A stretch of DNA of 64,000 nucleotides, taken from NCBI GenBank assembly GCA_034926635.1, contig JAYFQX010000011.1, forward strand, positions 1-64,000, read 5' to 3'. This stretch comes from Christensenella sp034926635 (GTDB taxonomy: Bacteria > Bacillota > Clostridia > Christensenellales > Christensenellaceae). Under the pieces are notes generated by a model. It made no database searches. It had not been told where the DNA came from and saw nothing but the letters and a program-made list of their open reading frames with translations. This document shows, in pieces, positions 1 to 8,751 of the stretch. Position 1 is the stretch's first letter, and the number at the start of each line of letters is the position of its first letter. The position numbers and the translations under genes are program-made.

Positions 1-142
1 GTACAACGAATGCAAAAAGGTTGTACAAAACAAGACGATTATCGAGTGCCTCGCGAATATCATGGGAGAAAAGAAAGCAAAACTGATCCCTATGAACGAG
101 CATGCCCTTGAGATGGGCGCACAGGCTGCAAGACAGGCGTAA
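1..142 (+). CDS. C-terminal end of a probable 2-oxoacid:ferredoxin oxidoreductase gamma-type subunit (partial)
   Basis: Only the last 46 codons are inside the window; the frame is open from base 2 to the TAA at 140-142. The residues resemble the C-terminus of gamma subunits of 2-oxoacid (keto-isovalerate/2-oxoglutarate) ferredoxin oxidoreductases, which end in a helix followed by a pattern like LIPMNEHALEMG. Such subunits take part in CoA-dependent oxidative decarboxylation with ferredoxin reduction. The tail is short and diagnostic residues are missing, so the family call is tentative. A strong terminator follows 15 bases after the stop, so this is the last gene of its operon. Confidence 0.45.
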   Translation, partial: YNECKKVVQNKTIIECLANIMGEKKAKLIPMNEHALEMGAQAARQA

Positions 143-157
143 TTACGAATCAAAGAA

Positions 158-192
158 GGGTTCTGCTATTCACTTGGCAGAACCCTTTTTTT
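158..192 (+). terminator. Intrinsic terminator after the partial oxidoreductase gene
   Basis: GGGTTCTGC (158-166) pairs perfectly with GCAGAACCC (177-185) across a 10-base loop and is followed by a run of T. Confidence 0.9.
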
Positions 193-411
193 GTGTAAAA
201 ACCATCATTGACAGTGGTGCAGAAAAAGCTTGAGCGAGGGAAAAATGTGAAGGAAACGGCGGAATACATACAGAATTAATGGAAGGATAAATAACTGACA
301 TGGAAAGAGTATCTAGATCCGTTTGCGGGTAGCAAGAATCAGTATAGCAGGCGACAGACTACCATGTGTCTTGAGACGCGGATAGTATGAATAGGGCTAT
401 GCGCGCATATG
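193..411. other. Intergenic stretch without a convincing gene
   Basis: Between the terminator and the convergent PBP gene. A short open frame from about 205 to 280 would encode a Lys/Glu-rich peptide (VQKKLERGKNVKETAEYIQN). It could be the decayed tail of a lost gene, but it has no ribosome site and I cannot assign it. Confidence 0.4.
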
Positions 412-442
412 AAATATCCCCCGGCTGTACCGGGGGATATTT
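412..442 (-). terminator. Terminator hairpin downstream of the PBP gene
   Basis: AAATATCCCCCGG (412-424) and CCGGGGGATATTT (430-442) form a perfect 13-bp stem with a 5-base loop, 18 bases past the stop of the minus-strand PBP gene. The T tract on the minus strand is weak (ATTTCAT), so termination may be partial. Confidence 0.65.
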
Positions 443-460
443 ATTACCTGGGTCAGTGTT

Positions 461-3433
461 TTATTCTTCGGGGATCACGGTCGGTTCCGGCTCCGGCGTT
501 GGAGCAGGCGTAGGTTCAACCGTTGGGATAGGATGGGACGCTGATGCCGTTGGAGATGGAGATGGCGTGGCGTTCCAACCGGGGAAGTGTACGGTACAAT
601 CCGTATTCGGGTCGCCGGCTTCCTCTGCCGAGATTTCGGTTGTCGTACCATCTGCGTTCACAATGCTGACTTTGCCCTGCGCAAGTTGCGTCCACTGCGC
701 ATAAGGAGAACCTTCCGGAAAACTTCCGGTTGTCCGCGTGATAGTGTAAGCAGATTCCTCCGGACAAACGCCTTCAATAAAGCGCTGGTGAGAAATCCCG
801 CACATTTTAATGGTTTCTGTCATAAACGAGCAGCTGCTGCAATGCTGCGTAGGCTGCGTTCCATCAAGCAGCCAACCGGTAAAGGTCGGACAGCCGTCGC
901 TTGGCAAAAGTCCGGTATACTGGCACAAGGTGACGTTTACAATATTGAAGTCTTCCGGTGTACCGTCGATAATCGCCTTATCTTCAAGACCCTCGTGGAT
1001 CTTCTGCATGTATTCTTTCCAAAGCGGAGCAGCTACACCGCCGCCGTAATATCTTCCTATGGATTTGTTTTGGTCTTGGCCGATCCATACCATGGAGGAA
1101 TAATAGGGCGTATATCCGGCAAAAGTCACGCCCTTATGGTTGCCGACCGTACCGGTTTTTCCGGCGGTCGTCATGCCGCTGAGCCTTGCCTCGGTACCGG
1201 TACCTTCATTGACAGCCTGTTCTAGAACGTCTGTCAGCATAAAAGCGGTAGAAGATTTAAACGCCTCGTGTACATCGCGGTCGGTTTCCGTATCCAAAAT
1301 AACGTTATTGTTGGCGTCCAGCACCTTAGTGAAGGAAACCGGCTGGCGGTATTCGCCCTTGTTTGCAATCGCCGCATAAGCCGCCGTCATCTGGATAGGA
1401 GTAACCTCGCTGCCACCGAGGGCAAGTCCAACGCCCGTTGCAGTAATATTTTCGTCCGGGATCCCCAGTTTGTGAAGATATTCCACGGAGGTGGGGATCG
1501 TGACATAATCCATTAAAGTACGCGCTGCCGCGACATTTAAAGATTTTACAATGGCGGTACGCATGTCAACAGGTCCCTGTGTTCCCGTTATATCCGGTGC
1601 GCCGACTTCGCCGTTTGCCAAGATCCAGCCGTTGATCGGCACAGGAATATTGGCGACTGGAGTAACCGGACCGTAACCGATATCAAAAGCAGGTCCATAA
1701 ACGGCAAGCGGTTTCATGGAAGAACCAACCTGTAATCCCTCGTTTGCACGGTTGAGGCTCCTGCGGATCGTTGGAGTATCGCGCGAGCCGACAATCGCCA
1801 CAAGATACCCAGTGGTATTGTCGATCACCACCGCCGCGGACTGCGGTTGAATGGTTACATTGCCGTTGCTGTCAGTGATTTCAGTCGCAACGCCATCGGG
1901 AAGATTGGGATAACCACTATATTCCGATAATGTATTTTGCACGGTTTCCTGTATGGTGGTGTCGATCGTACAATAAATATTATAGCCACCCGCACGCATC
2001 TCAAGATCAACCTTCTGACGGTTTGCCTCGGTATCTTCCAGACCTTCTTTTTCCAGTAGGAAGGTTTGCACGTCACTCACCACATATTCGATAAAGTGCG
2101 GATATTGATAAAGCTCATTGGTGGAAGAAGTCGGCAGGATGTTCATTTCTGCTTTCCAGGTGTCAAGATAACCGTCTTTGAGGACCATATCCGTGTCGTC
2201 TTTCAGCTTCCATGTGCCGTCTTCGTTTTGTACGAGGCATTCAGGTGCGAGATAATCCTCTGCGGGAATCACGACGTTGTTATATTCCTCTTCTGTAATC
2301 ATACCTGCCCAATACATACGTTCTGCGACAATATTCATGCGGTTGATGAGCTTGGGGAGATATTCGGTTTTGTCATAAGTTGCCGTCCGGGGATTATAAC
2401 GGGACGGATTTTGTGTGATAGACGCGATGCAGACAATTTCGCGCAGGTTAAGACTTGCAAGATCTTTGCCGAAATAATCCTTGGCAGCGGTTTTGACCCC
2501 ATAAATTGTACCGCCGAGGGGAATCGCGTTCAAATATGCTTCGAGGATTTCATCCTTGGTATATTTTTTCTCCAGTTCCGTAGCGAGATACGCTTCCTGC
2601 AATTTCCGTTTATAGGAACGCTCGTTGGTCAATAGTTTGTTTTTTACAAGCTGTTGCGTGATGGTGCTGCCACCTTCCACTTTGCTGGAAGAAAGGTTGG
2701 AGACAAACGCGCCGATCAGACGCCGGAAATCCACGCCGTTATGTTCGTAAAAACGGATATCTTCCACCGCAATAACAGCATTGCGCAGATTTTTCGGGAT
2801 TTCATCAAGCTTTGCCCAGTCGCGGTTTTCGCTTCCGGTATAGGTTGCAAGCAGTTTGGTTCCGTCCTGGTTATAAATTTTGGTGCTTAGGCTTTGATCC
2901 TGGATTTTGTTGATGTCAAGCTCTGGCGTTGTGTCCAGATACGAGTTGGCAACGCCCATCAGCGTCCCAAAACCAATGGCAACTACCACAAAAATTGCCA
3001 CCAGCGCAAGCTTAAAGGTTGTCAAAATGACACCCAACACAAAGTTTGGCTTTTTTTCGCGCGGTTTAAAAATCGCCTTTTTCCCCTTAATGGCAGGCAT
3101 TTCCTGCGTCATTTCCTTGTGAGGAATCGAGGACTTTTTGATGGTTTTGGAGACGTGGTCTGAAAAGACCACGGTTTCGTCCGTGGGAATACCGCCCGGT
3201 TTGCGGGTAGAAGCCTTTTTAGGGGTATGCAAAAACGGTTTGCCTTTTTTGGGAATATATGTCTTTACTTCATCTTTTGCAGGCTTTTCTCCGTACGATG
3301 AACCCTTCTCGTTCGTTTTATCTGCATTGACGGAAAAAACGCGCTTTATTTTTTGACCTGTGGTCTTAAAAAAGTCCTTCGCCTTACCGGCAAATTCATT
3401 TATATTATCCCTGAAATTTTTTTTGGGAGTCAT
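461..3433 (-). CDS. ponA: Class A penicillin-binding protein (PBP1A family), bifunctional transglycosylase/transpeptidase
   Basis: Polymerises and crosslinks peptidoglycan on the outer face of the membrane. I place the start at 3433: GGAGGT (3444-3449) lies 10 bases before this ATG, while the ATG at 3451 lacks a site; this gives 990 residues. Order of parts: basic cytoplasmic tail of about 130 residues, one membrane helix (about 130-160), GT51 transglycosylase with VEDIRFYEHNG (near 220) and GGSTITQQLVKN, then a transpeptidase with SSMK (near 572), SLN and KTGT (near 758). A Cys-rich segment and a Pro/Thr/Ser-rich tail (TPSPSPTASAS, then PTPAPTPEPEP) close the protein; the tail is unlikely to be enzymatic. 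It is divergent from yebC. Confidence 0.93.
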   Translation of the reverse strand: MTPKKNFRDNINEFAGKAKDFFKTTGQKIKRVFSVNADKTNEKGSSYGEKPAKDEVKTYIPKKGKPFLHTPKKASTRKPGGIPTDETVVFSDHVSKTIKKSSIPHKEMTQEMPAIKGKKAIFKPREKKPNFVLGVILTTFKLALVAIFVVVAIGFGTLMGVANSYLDTTPELDINKIQDQSLSTKIYNQDGTKLLATYTGSENRDWAKLDEIPKNLRNAVIAVEDIRFYEHNGVDFRRLIGAFVSNLSSSKVEGGSTITQQLVKNKLLTNERSYKRKLQEAYLATELEKKYTKDEILEAYLNAIPLGGTIYGVKTAAKDYFGKDLASLNLREIVCIASITQNPSRYNPRTATYDKTEYLPKLINRMNIVAERMYWAGMITEEEYNNVVIPAEDYLAPECLVQNEDGTWKLKDDTDMVLKDGYLDTWKAEMNILPTSSTNELYQYPHFIEYVVSDVQTFLLEKEGLEDTEANRQKVDLEMRAGGYNIYCTIDTTIQETVQNTLSEYSGYPNLPDGVATEITDSNGNVTIQPQSAAVVIDNTTGYLVAIVGSRDTPTIRRSLNRANEGLQVGSSMKPLAVYGPAFDIGYGPVTPVANIPVPINGWILANGEVGAPDITGTQGPVDMRTAIVKSLNVAAARTLMDYVTIPTSVEYLHKLGIPDENITATGVGLALGGSEVTPIQMTAAYAAIANKGEYRQPVSFTKVLDANNNVILDTETDRDVHEAFKSSTAFMLTDVLEQAVNEGTGTEARLSGMTTAGKTGTVGNHKGVTFAGYTPYYSSMVWIGQDQNKSIGRYYGGGVAAPLWKEYMQKIHEGLEDKAIIDGTPEDFNIVNVTLCQYTGLLPSDGCPTFTGWLLDGTQPTQHCSSCSFMTETIKMCGISHQRFIEGVCPEESAYTITRTTGSFPEGSPYAQWTQLAQGKVSIVNADGTTTEISAEEAGDPNTDCTVHFPGWNATPSPSPTASASHPIPTVEPTPAPTPEPEPTVIPEE

Positions 3434-3558
3434 TCGGCTTGTTACCTCCATGCCATACGTTCAAAGTTAATTATAAATATAGTAGCATAATTCACCTTAT
3501 AAATAAATGTTTTTCACAAAATATTCACATCCCGTGCGGCTTGGCGTTTACAAAACGG

Positions 3559-3588
3559 TTGACTTATGGTACTATCGTACAGTAATTA
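3559..3588 (+). promoter_or_regulatory. Probable yebC promoter
   Basis: TTGACT (3559-3564) and TAATTA (3583-3588) with an 18-base spacer, 24 bases before the yebC start. The -10 is imperfect. Confidence 0.4.
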
Positions 3589-3612
3589 TTTTTGAGTTTG
3601 AGGTGAAAGAAC

Positions 3613-4350
3613 ATGTCCGGTCATTCGAAGTGGTCAACGATTAAAAACAAAAAAGGCAAGGCCGATGCAGCGCGCGGCAAGGTCTTTACAAAAATAGGCA
3701 GGGAAATTGCCGTTGCCGTTAAACTCGGCGGTCCCGATCCTTTGATGAATTCGCGGTTGCGCGACGTCATTGCAAAGGCAAAAGCAAATAATATGCCAAA
3801 TGACAATATCTCGCGGTCGATCAAAAAAGCATCCGGAGATCTTGGTAATATCAATTATGAAGAATTGACATATGAAGGATATGGCATCGGCGGTGTTGCA
3901 GTGATTGTAGAAACCATGACAGACAACAAAAACCGTACGGTGGGCGAGGTGCGCCATGCATTTGATAAATTTGGCGGCTCGCTGGGGACGAACGGAAGCG
4001 TATCGTTTATGTTCGACAAGAAGGGCATCATTGTCATCGACGGTGAAGCAGGCGAGGAAGAAACCGTGATGGAGGCGGCGCTGGAGGCAGGAGCGGAAGA
4101 TTTTTCTGCGGAAGACGGCGCATATGAAATTACGACGACACCGGAAGACTTTTCTTCTGTGCGCGAGGCGCTGGAAAGCGCCGGATACGAATTTCTGTCT
4201 GCGGAGCTTGATATGGTGCCGCAAACGACAACCGTGCTTTCGGAAGCGCAGCAAGATAAATTCGAAAGAATGCTGGAAATGCTTGAGGATAACGACGATG
4301 TGCAGAACATCTTCCACAATGCCGATTTACCGGAAGAAGAGGAAGAATAA
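3613..4350 (+). CDS. yebC: YebC/PmpR family protein
   Basis: 245 residues, the usual family length, opening with the signature MSGHSKWSTIKNKKGKAD. Members are cytoplasmic three-domain proteins described as DNA-binding regulators, and more recently as translation factors that help ribosomes through difficult motifs. GAGGTGA precedes the ATG by 7 bases. The acidic C-terminus (LPEEEEE) is typical. It is monocistronic: own promoter, terminator 28 bases after the stop. The classical ruvABC neighbours are not in the window. Confidence 0.93.
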   Translation: MSGHSKWSTIKNKKGKADAARGKVFTKIGREIAVAVKLGGPDPLMNSRLRDVIAKAKANNMPNDNISRSIKKASGDLGNINYEELTYEGYGIGGVAVIVETMTDNKNRTVGEVRHAFDKFGGSLGTNGSVSFMFDKKGIIVIDGEAGEEETVMEAALEAGAEDFSAEDGAYEITTTPEDFSSVREALESAGYEFLSAELDMVPQTTTVLSEAQQDKFERMLEMLEDNDDVQNIFHNADLPEEEEE

Positions 4351-4377
4351 AGCTGTAATATAATACAAAAACAAAAG

Positions 4378-4405
4378 AAGGCTTTTCAATACGGAAAGCC
4401 TTTTT
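4378..4405 (+). terminator. Terminator of yebC
   Basis: AAGGCTTT (4378-4385) pairs with AAAGCCTT (4395-4402), followed by a T run. Confidence 0.85.
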
Positions 4406-4806
4406 ACGTTACCAAAGATAAGGAATAAGGTCATGCAGATTCATTATGTTTTTAAATTATTATAAAAATAATGAAAAAACATTCTATAATCTCATTATTT
4501 CCTTTATATTAAACAGAAAAAGGGCTTCGTGAGATTTACAGAACAGGCATGGAATGTTATACTTCATAATATTCCGTGATTTTAATATTGTATGCAGGGA
4601 AGAATATGACGCAGAAGAAAAGGGAAGATCGCTGCATTCTGTGATAGGGAATGCAATACTGTAAATCCGGCTCTTTTCACGTTCGGCTAAATAATTTTGT
4701 GTTGGCATAGAACCGGATATTTGTTTCGAATAAAAGGCTGATAGAACGTAGGGGGATACCGGGCATAAGGGTGCTCCGGTGCAGATGACAAGAAGGAAAA
4801 AACAGT
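4406..4806. other. AT-rich intergenic region upstream of the diguanylate cyclase
   Basis: About 400 bases, AT-rich in its first half. I see no gene, no known riboswitch core and no good promoter pair. The final 60 bases are more GC-rich and end in AAGGA, the ribosome site of the next gene. It may be a long leader. Confidence 0.5.
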
Positions 4807-5982
4807 ATGCATATCATCGGTGAAATTTTTAAAGAGATCTTCCTGGAGATAAAAGAGGCTCTTTTTTATGATGCACAAAAAGGAATGAACAATAAAGCGC
4901 GCGCTTTTTTTAAGAATGAACTTGCCCTTTTAAACATGAAGCGAATCATTCCCATAGCACTTCTGCTGATATGTATTGAAATCGCGAATATGATTACGAA
5001 CGCTGTATCTGGCGCACATGCGGGATTCAAGGAGTATTATCAGGCAGGGGCAATTTTTTTATTGGCGATTGCGTGCATTTATTTAATAGCGGTAACACTT
5101 TTGCTTTCCAAAAATGTTGATCACAGGGGAAAATGGCCGGCTTTTTATACCAGCTTCTGGTTTTTCTTTGTTTTCGGTAGCATGCTTTTTGCCACATTGG
5201 ACGTATTGGAACGTATTACACTGGATAATTATCTGTATATGTCGGCGATTCTTACAATTGTAACGCTGCTTTCCATGAAGCAAATACTGATAGTTATTAT
5301 TCCCAATGTAATCATTATGATTGTGGCGGCGGTTCTACTTGATTTCGAACCCTTTCTCATTGAACAAATTATCCTTATCACGATAGCGGTTATTGTGGTT
5401 TCACGTTTGGTCACAAACATTTATTGTAAAATGCTGATAGCAAAACAAACGCTGGAGAGAAGTAAGGTAAGGCTGGAAAAGCTTTCCGAAACAGATGCCC
5501 TGACCGGGCTGCTCAACCGAAGGGGTCTTAACAACAGAATTCAATCAATTTGGGCTTACAGCGTTAGGAGCAGGTGCCGGGTGTCGGCATTGATGCTCGA
5601 TTTAGACTTTTTTAAAAAATATAACGATCAATACGGACATACCGAGGGAGATCGCTGTCTAAGCGAAATCGCGAATTGCCTAAAGCTGTGTGCACGGCGA
5701 AATACTGATTTTGTGGCGCGCGTGGGCGGCGAAGAATTTTTTGTTTTTTCGTACGATGTGAAGGAACAAGAAGTCGGATCTATGGCAAGAAGAATCCAGG
5801 AAAAGATCCGTGAGCTTGCGGCGGAAAAAGAAGAAAAAGGGTTGCCATCCATCACGATCAGTATTGGCGGTGCAGAAATGAAGACAACGCCGGAGAGTTC
5901 GTTTGGCGAACTTTACCGCAGGGCGGACGAAGCACTGTATGAAGCAAAGAGAACGGGGAGAAATAAGATCGTGCTGTATTAG
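4807..5982 (+). CDS. Membrane-bound diguanylate cyclase (six-helix sensor plus GGDEF)
   Basis: 391 residues. An amphipathic N-terminus is followed by about six membrane helices (about 45-205), a short coiled linker, and a GGDEF domain from about 230, with DALTGLLNRRG near 231 and the active-site motif GGEEF near 307. GGEEF is a catalytically competent variant, so the protein should make c-di-GMP from two GTP in the cytoplasm. The start at 4807 is supported by AAGGA 8 bases upstream; the internal ATG at 4885 has its AAGGA too close. It is monocistronic. The signal sensed by the membrane part is unknown. Confidence 0.87.
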   Translation: MHIIGEIFKEIFLEIKEALFYDAQKGMNNKARAFFKNELALLNMKRIIPIALLLICIEIANMITNAVSGAHAGFKEYYQAGAIFLLAIACIYLIAVTLLLSKNVDHRGKWPAFYTSFWFFFVFGSMLFATLDVLERITLDNYLYMSAILTIVTLLSMKQILIVIIPNVIIMIVAAVLLDFEPFLIEQIILITIAVIVVSRLVTNIYCKMLIAKQTLERSKVRLEKLSETDALTGLLNRRGLNNRIQSIWAYSVRSRCRVSALMLDLDFFKKYNDQYGHTEGDRCLSEIANCLKLCARRNTDFVARVGGEEFFVFSYDVKEQEVGSMARRIQEKIRELAAEKEEKGLPSITISIGGAEMKTTPESSFGELYRRADEALYEAKRTGRNKIVLY

Positions 5983-6050
5983 CGCATGGCGCATGGTAGC
6001 AAAATAAATTGATACTTTTATAGATCTGCATACCCAATCAATAAAATATT

Positions 6051-6812
6051 TTATTTCATAGCATCCCACAGCGTCATTACGGAAGATGCCGGGAGCAATT
6101 TCGCGAAAAACCAATGTAGTTTATTAAAAACACCATAAATAGAGACCTCACGTTCGCGGTAAGCGTCTTTGAGTGCGCGTGCGACTACGTTTTCTGGTTT
6201 TGAAGGAAAGAAGAAGTTTTTGACTGCCGAAGAAGAAGCATCCTTGCGCGCAACATCAAAAAACTCTGTTTTTGTCCATCCTGGGCAAACGGCAGTTACG
6301 CTGACGCCTTTTTTTCCGAGTTCGCGGTTTAACGCACGGGAATAGCTTAAGACAAACGCTTTGCACGCCGCATAGACGTTTAAATCGGGAAGCGGCTGAA
6401 ACGCGGCGGTAGAAGCGATTTCCACAATATGACTGCCGGAAGGCATAAAAGGGATACATGCCATGGTAACGGCGACGAGCGCGCGTATATCCACATCGAT
6501 CATGGCAAGAGCGTCGTTTATGCTGACTTCCTCAAAATCGCCAAATTTTGCAAAGCCGGAGCAGTTGCATAAAAGCCGTACCTGCGGGTTACCGGTTTGT
6601 AAAACCTGCAAAATTTCGTCGATACTGCTTTGCTGCGTTAAATCCAGAGAAAGTACACGCAAAGGCGTTTTGACTTCGCTGCGAAGGGCTTCCAGCCTTT
6701 CTTTCCGGCGGGCGACAACCCAGATTTCATCCATTTGCCCATGTGCGCTGATCTGCTTTACAAATTCTCGCCCCATACCCGATGAAGCGCCTGTCACAAT
6801 TGCAATGCCCAT
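6051..6812 (-). CDS. Short-chain dehydrogenase/reductase (SDR), variant cofactor motif
   Basis: 253 residues, a classical SDR length. The start at 6812 is chosen because AAGGAG lies 9 bases upstream and because the Rossmann motif TGASSGMG then sits at the very N-terminus, as in the family. The catalytic pair is visible in VYAACKAF (YxxxK). The structural NNAG motif is replaced by CNCSG, which is unusual. It would be an NAD(P)-dependent cytoplasmic oxidoreductase of unknown substrate. It is the second gene of a two-SDR operon, 28 bases after its relative, and the two probably arose by duplication. Confidence 0.85.
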   Translation of the reverse strand: MGIAIVTGASSGMGREFVKQISAHGQMDEIWVVARRKERLEALRSEVKTPLRVLSLDLTQQSSIDEILQVLQTGNPQVRLLCNCSGFAKFGDFEEVSINDALAMIDVDIRALVAVTMACIPFMPSGSHIVEIASTAAFQPLPDLNVYAACKAFVLSYSRALNRELGKKGVSVTAVCPGWTKTEFFDVARKDASSSAVKNFFFPSKPENVVARALKDAYREREVSIYGVFNKLHWFFAKLLPASSVMTLWDAMK

Positions 6813-6840
6813 ATCTAAGGATCTCCTTTCGGCGTGTTTT

Positions 6841-7596
6841 TTAGGAACCCAGCTTTTTTTTCTGCATATGATAAGCCGCTTTTGCAAGCAGACCGTCAGG
6901 TAGAATATGCGAGAAGAAACGCGCACACTTCATGAGAAAACCCGGTGTGATCACGGTTTTCCCTGCCAGCATTTTTTTGACGGCATACCCGGCAACACGA
7001 TCCGGCGAAAGACCATGCAAGGCAAAATGCACGCCTGCGGTCTCGTTGAATTCCGTAGCCACGGGTCCCGGGCAAAGCGCGCTGATATGGACGGCGGAGC
7101 CGGCCTTGCGCAGCTCAGTATGAATGGCTTGCGTCAGCCGCAATACATAGGCTTTGGAGGCGTAATAGGAAGAAAACAGCGGGCCGGGCATAAATGCGGC
7201 GGAAGAAGCAACGTTTAAAATATAACCACGGTTTTCCCGCGTAAACTTTTTCAGGTAAAGCTTAGTCAGGATATGCACGGCAGTGATGTTTAGATCGATC
7301 ATGTTGATTTCGCGTTCCAGATTTGTATCACAAAAACCACCAAACACGCCAAAGCCTGCATTATTGACCAGAATTTCTATGTTTTGGGAAGCGGTTTGCT
7401 CGTATACGCGGATACATTCTTCTTCACGGGAAAGATCGGCCATGATAATTTCGGCATTTCCGCCCAATTCTTCGCGCAGCGCTTCCAGACGTTCGGCACG
7501 CCGCGCACATAAAATCAAGTGATATCCGCGCTGCGAAAGTTCTTTGGCGATTTCTCTGCCGATACCGCTGCTTGCCCCCGTAACCAATGCTTTCAT
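6841..7596 (-). CDS. Short-chain dehydrogenase/reductase (DltE/YqjQ-like SDR)
   Basis: 251 residues with TGASSGIG at the N-terminus, NNAG intact, and YYASKAYV containing the catalytic Tyr and Lys. These are the hallmarks of an NAD(P)-dependent classical SDR. The ending (LLAKAAYHMQKKKLGS) is basic, as in SDRs that sit at the membrane. First gene of the two-SDR operon; its promoter region is shared head-to-head with the amidase lipoprotein gene. A minus-strand TATAAT is visible at 7623-7628. The substrate cannot be told from the sequence. Confidence 0.88.
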   Translation of the reverse strand: MKALVTGASSGIGREIAKELSQRGYHLILCARRAERLEALREELGGNAEIIMADLSREEECIRVYEQTASQNIEILVNNAGFGVFGGFCDTNLEREINMIDLNITAVHILTKLYLKKFTRENRGYILNVASSAAFMPGPLFSSYYASKAYVLRLTQAIHTELRKAGSAVHISALCPGPVATEFNETAGVHFALHGLSPDRVAGYAVKKMLAGKTVITPGFLMKCARFFSHILPDGLLAKAAYHMQKKKLGS

Positions 7597-7644
7597 CTGT
7601 TCGCCCTCGTTTTTTTTCGTCCATTATAACACCTTTTTGCGGGA

Positions 7645-7673
7645 TTGTGTATTATGGACGTTCCGTTTATAAT
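7645..7673 (+). promoter_or_regulatory. Promoter of the amidase-LysR operon
   Basis: TTGTGT (7645-7650), a 17-base spacer and a perfect TATAAT (7668-7673), 28 bases before the amidase start. Confidence 0.7.
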
Positions 7674-7701
7674 GAGATCAACGCGAAGGAGGAGAAACAA
7701 C

Positions 7702-8742
7702 ATGAAAAACAAAAAAATTTGGTGGATTATGATTTGTGCTCTTTTATGCACGGTCATGTTTTGCGGGTGCAGCACAAAGGAAAACGTGCCATCCACGGAG
7801 CCTTCTGCTGTTGTCACACCTACGCCTTCGCCCCAGGCTGTGCAAACGGCACAGCCGACGCCCACACCCACGCCTATGCCAACGCCCACGCCGGATCCAA
7901 CGCTGAAAAGCGGCATGGACAGCAATGCAGTGCAGGAACTACAGGGGAGGCTTAAGGAGCTGGGATATCTGAAGATAGAAACGTGTACGACCAAGTTTGG
8001 TCCGGCAACAGAGCGGGCAGTAAAGCTTTTCCAAAAGCAAAATGGGCTTTCGGCAGATGGAATTGCAGGACCTGCAACGCTAGCGCTTGTTTTTTCGGCG
8101 GACGCAAAGGAATGCAGTCTGCCCCTTGCGGGCGTTATCATAGGGATTGACCCGGGGCACCAGGCAAAAGGTAATTCTGAACAGGAAGCAGCCGCGCCGG
8201 GATCCTCGGTGACCAAAAACAAGGTGACTTCCGGAACAGACGGTGTGAATACCGGTACGCCGGAATATAAAATTAATCTTGCGGTGGGATTAAAGCTGCG
8301 CGATTTACTCGAAGAAAACGGTGCGACTGTGGTAATGACGCACGATACGGCGGATGTCGACATTTCAAACCAGCAACGCGCAAAAATGATGAACGACGCG
8401 GGCGCCGAGCTGGTGGTGCGTCTGCATTGCGACAGCGCGGATGCATCCGTTTCCGGTGCGCTGATGTTGGTTCCGTCAGGGAGCTATACGGAGAATTTTG
8501 CGGGGCGTAGCCGCGACGCCGGAGAAGCAATTTTGGAAGCGTTCCTTCAGGCAACCGGGGCAAATAACCGCGGGATTTCCGAGCGGGACGACCAGACGGG
8601 CTTCAATTGGAGCACGGTGCCGGTTTGTAACCTGGAAATGGGCTGTCTTTCCAACGGCAGCGAGGAAGCGCTTTTGATTTCGGAGGAATACCAGCAGAAA
8701 TGCGCGCAGGGGGTCTGCGATGGCATTTTGAGCTGTTTTTAA
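7702..8742 (+). CDS. N-acetylmuramoyl-L-alanine amidase lipoprotein with PG-binding domain
   Basis: Cleaves the bond between MurNAc and the stem peptide; it should be anchored outside the membrane. The start at 7702 follows AAGGAGG by 9 bases (346 residues). Parts: lipoprotein signal with Cys at about 23 (MFCGCS), a Thr/Pro repeat linker (TPTPTPMPTPTP), a PG_binding_1 domain (about 70-130) and an Amidase_3 domain from about 144. Zinc and catalytic residues are visible: IDPGHQ, the Glu in GTPEYKINL, VRLHCD and the Glu in NLEMGCLSN. It precedes the LysR gene by 9 bases. Confidence 0.92.
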   Translation: MKNKKIWWIMICALLCTVMFCGCSTKENVPSTEPSAVVTPTPSPQAVQTAQPTPTPTPMPTPTPDPTLKSGMDSNAVQELQGRLKELGYLKIETCTTKFGPATERAVKLFQKQNGLSADGIAGPATLALVFSADAKECSLPLAGVIIGIDPGHQAKGNSEQEAAAPGSSVTKNKVTSGTDGVNTGTPEYKINLAVGLKLRDLLEENGATVVMTHDTADVDISNQQRAKMMNDAGAELVVRLHCDSADASVSGALMLVPSGSYTENFAGRSRDAGEAILEAFLQATGANNRGISERDDQTGFNWSTVPVCNLEMGCLSNGSEEALLISEEYQQKCAQGVCDGILSCF

Positions 8743-8751
8743 AGGAAAACC

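Noticed and set aside
4406..4806. A c-di-GMP riboswitch before the diguanylate cyclase gene
   Set aside because: No match to the class I or class II core was found by eye; the region is simply AT-rich.
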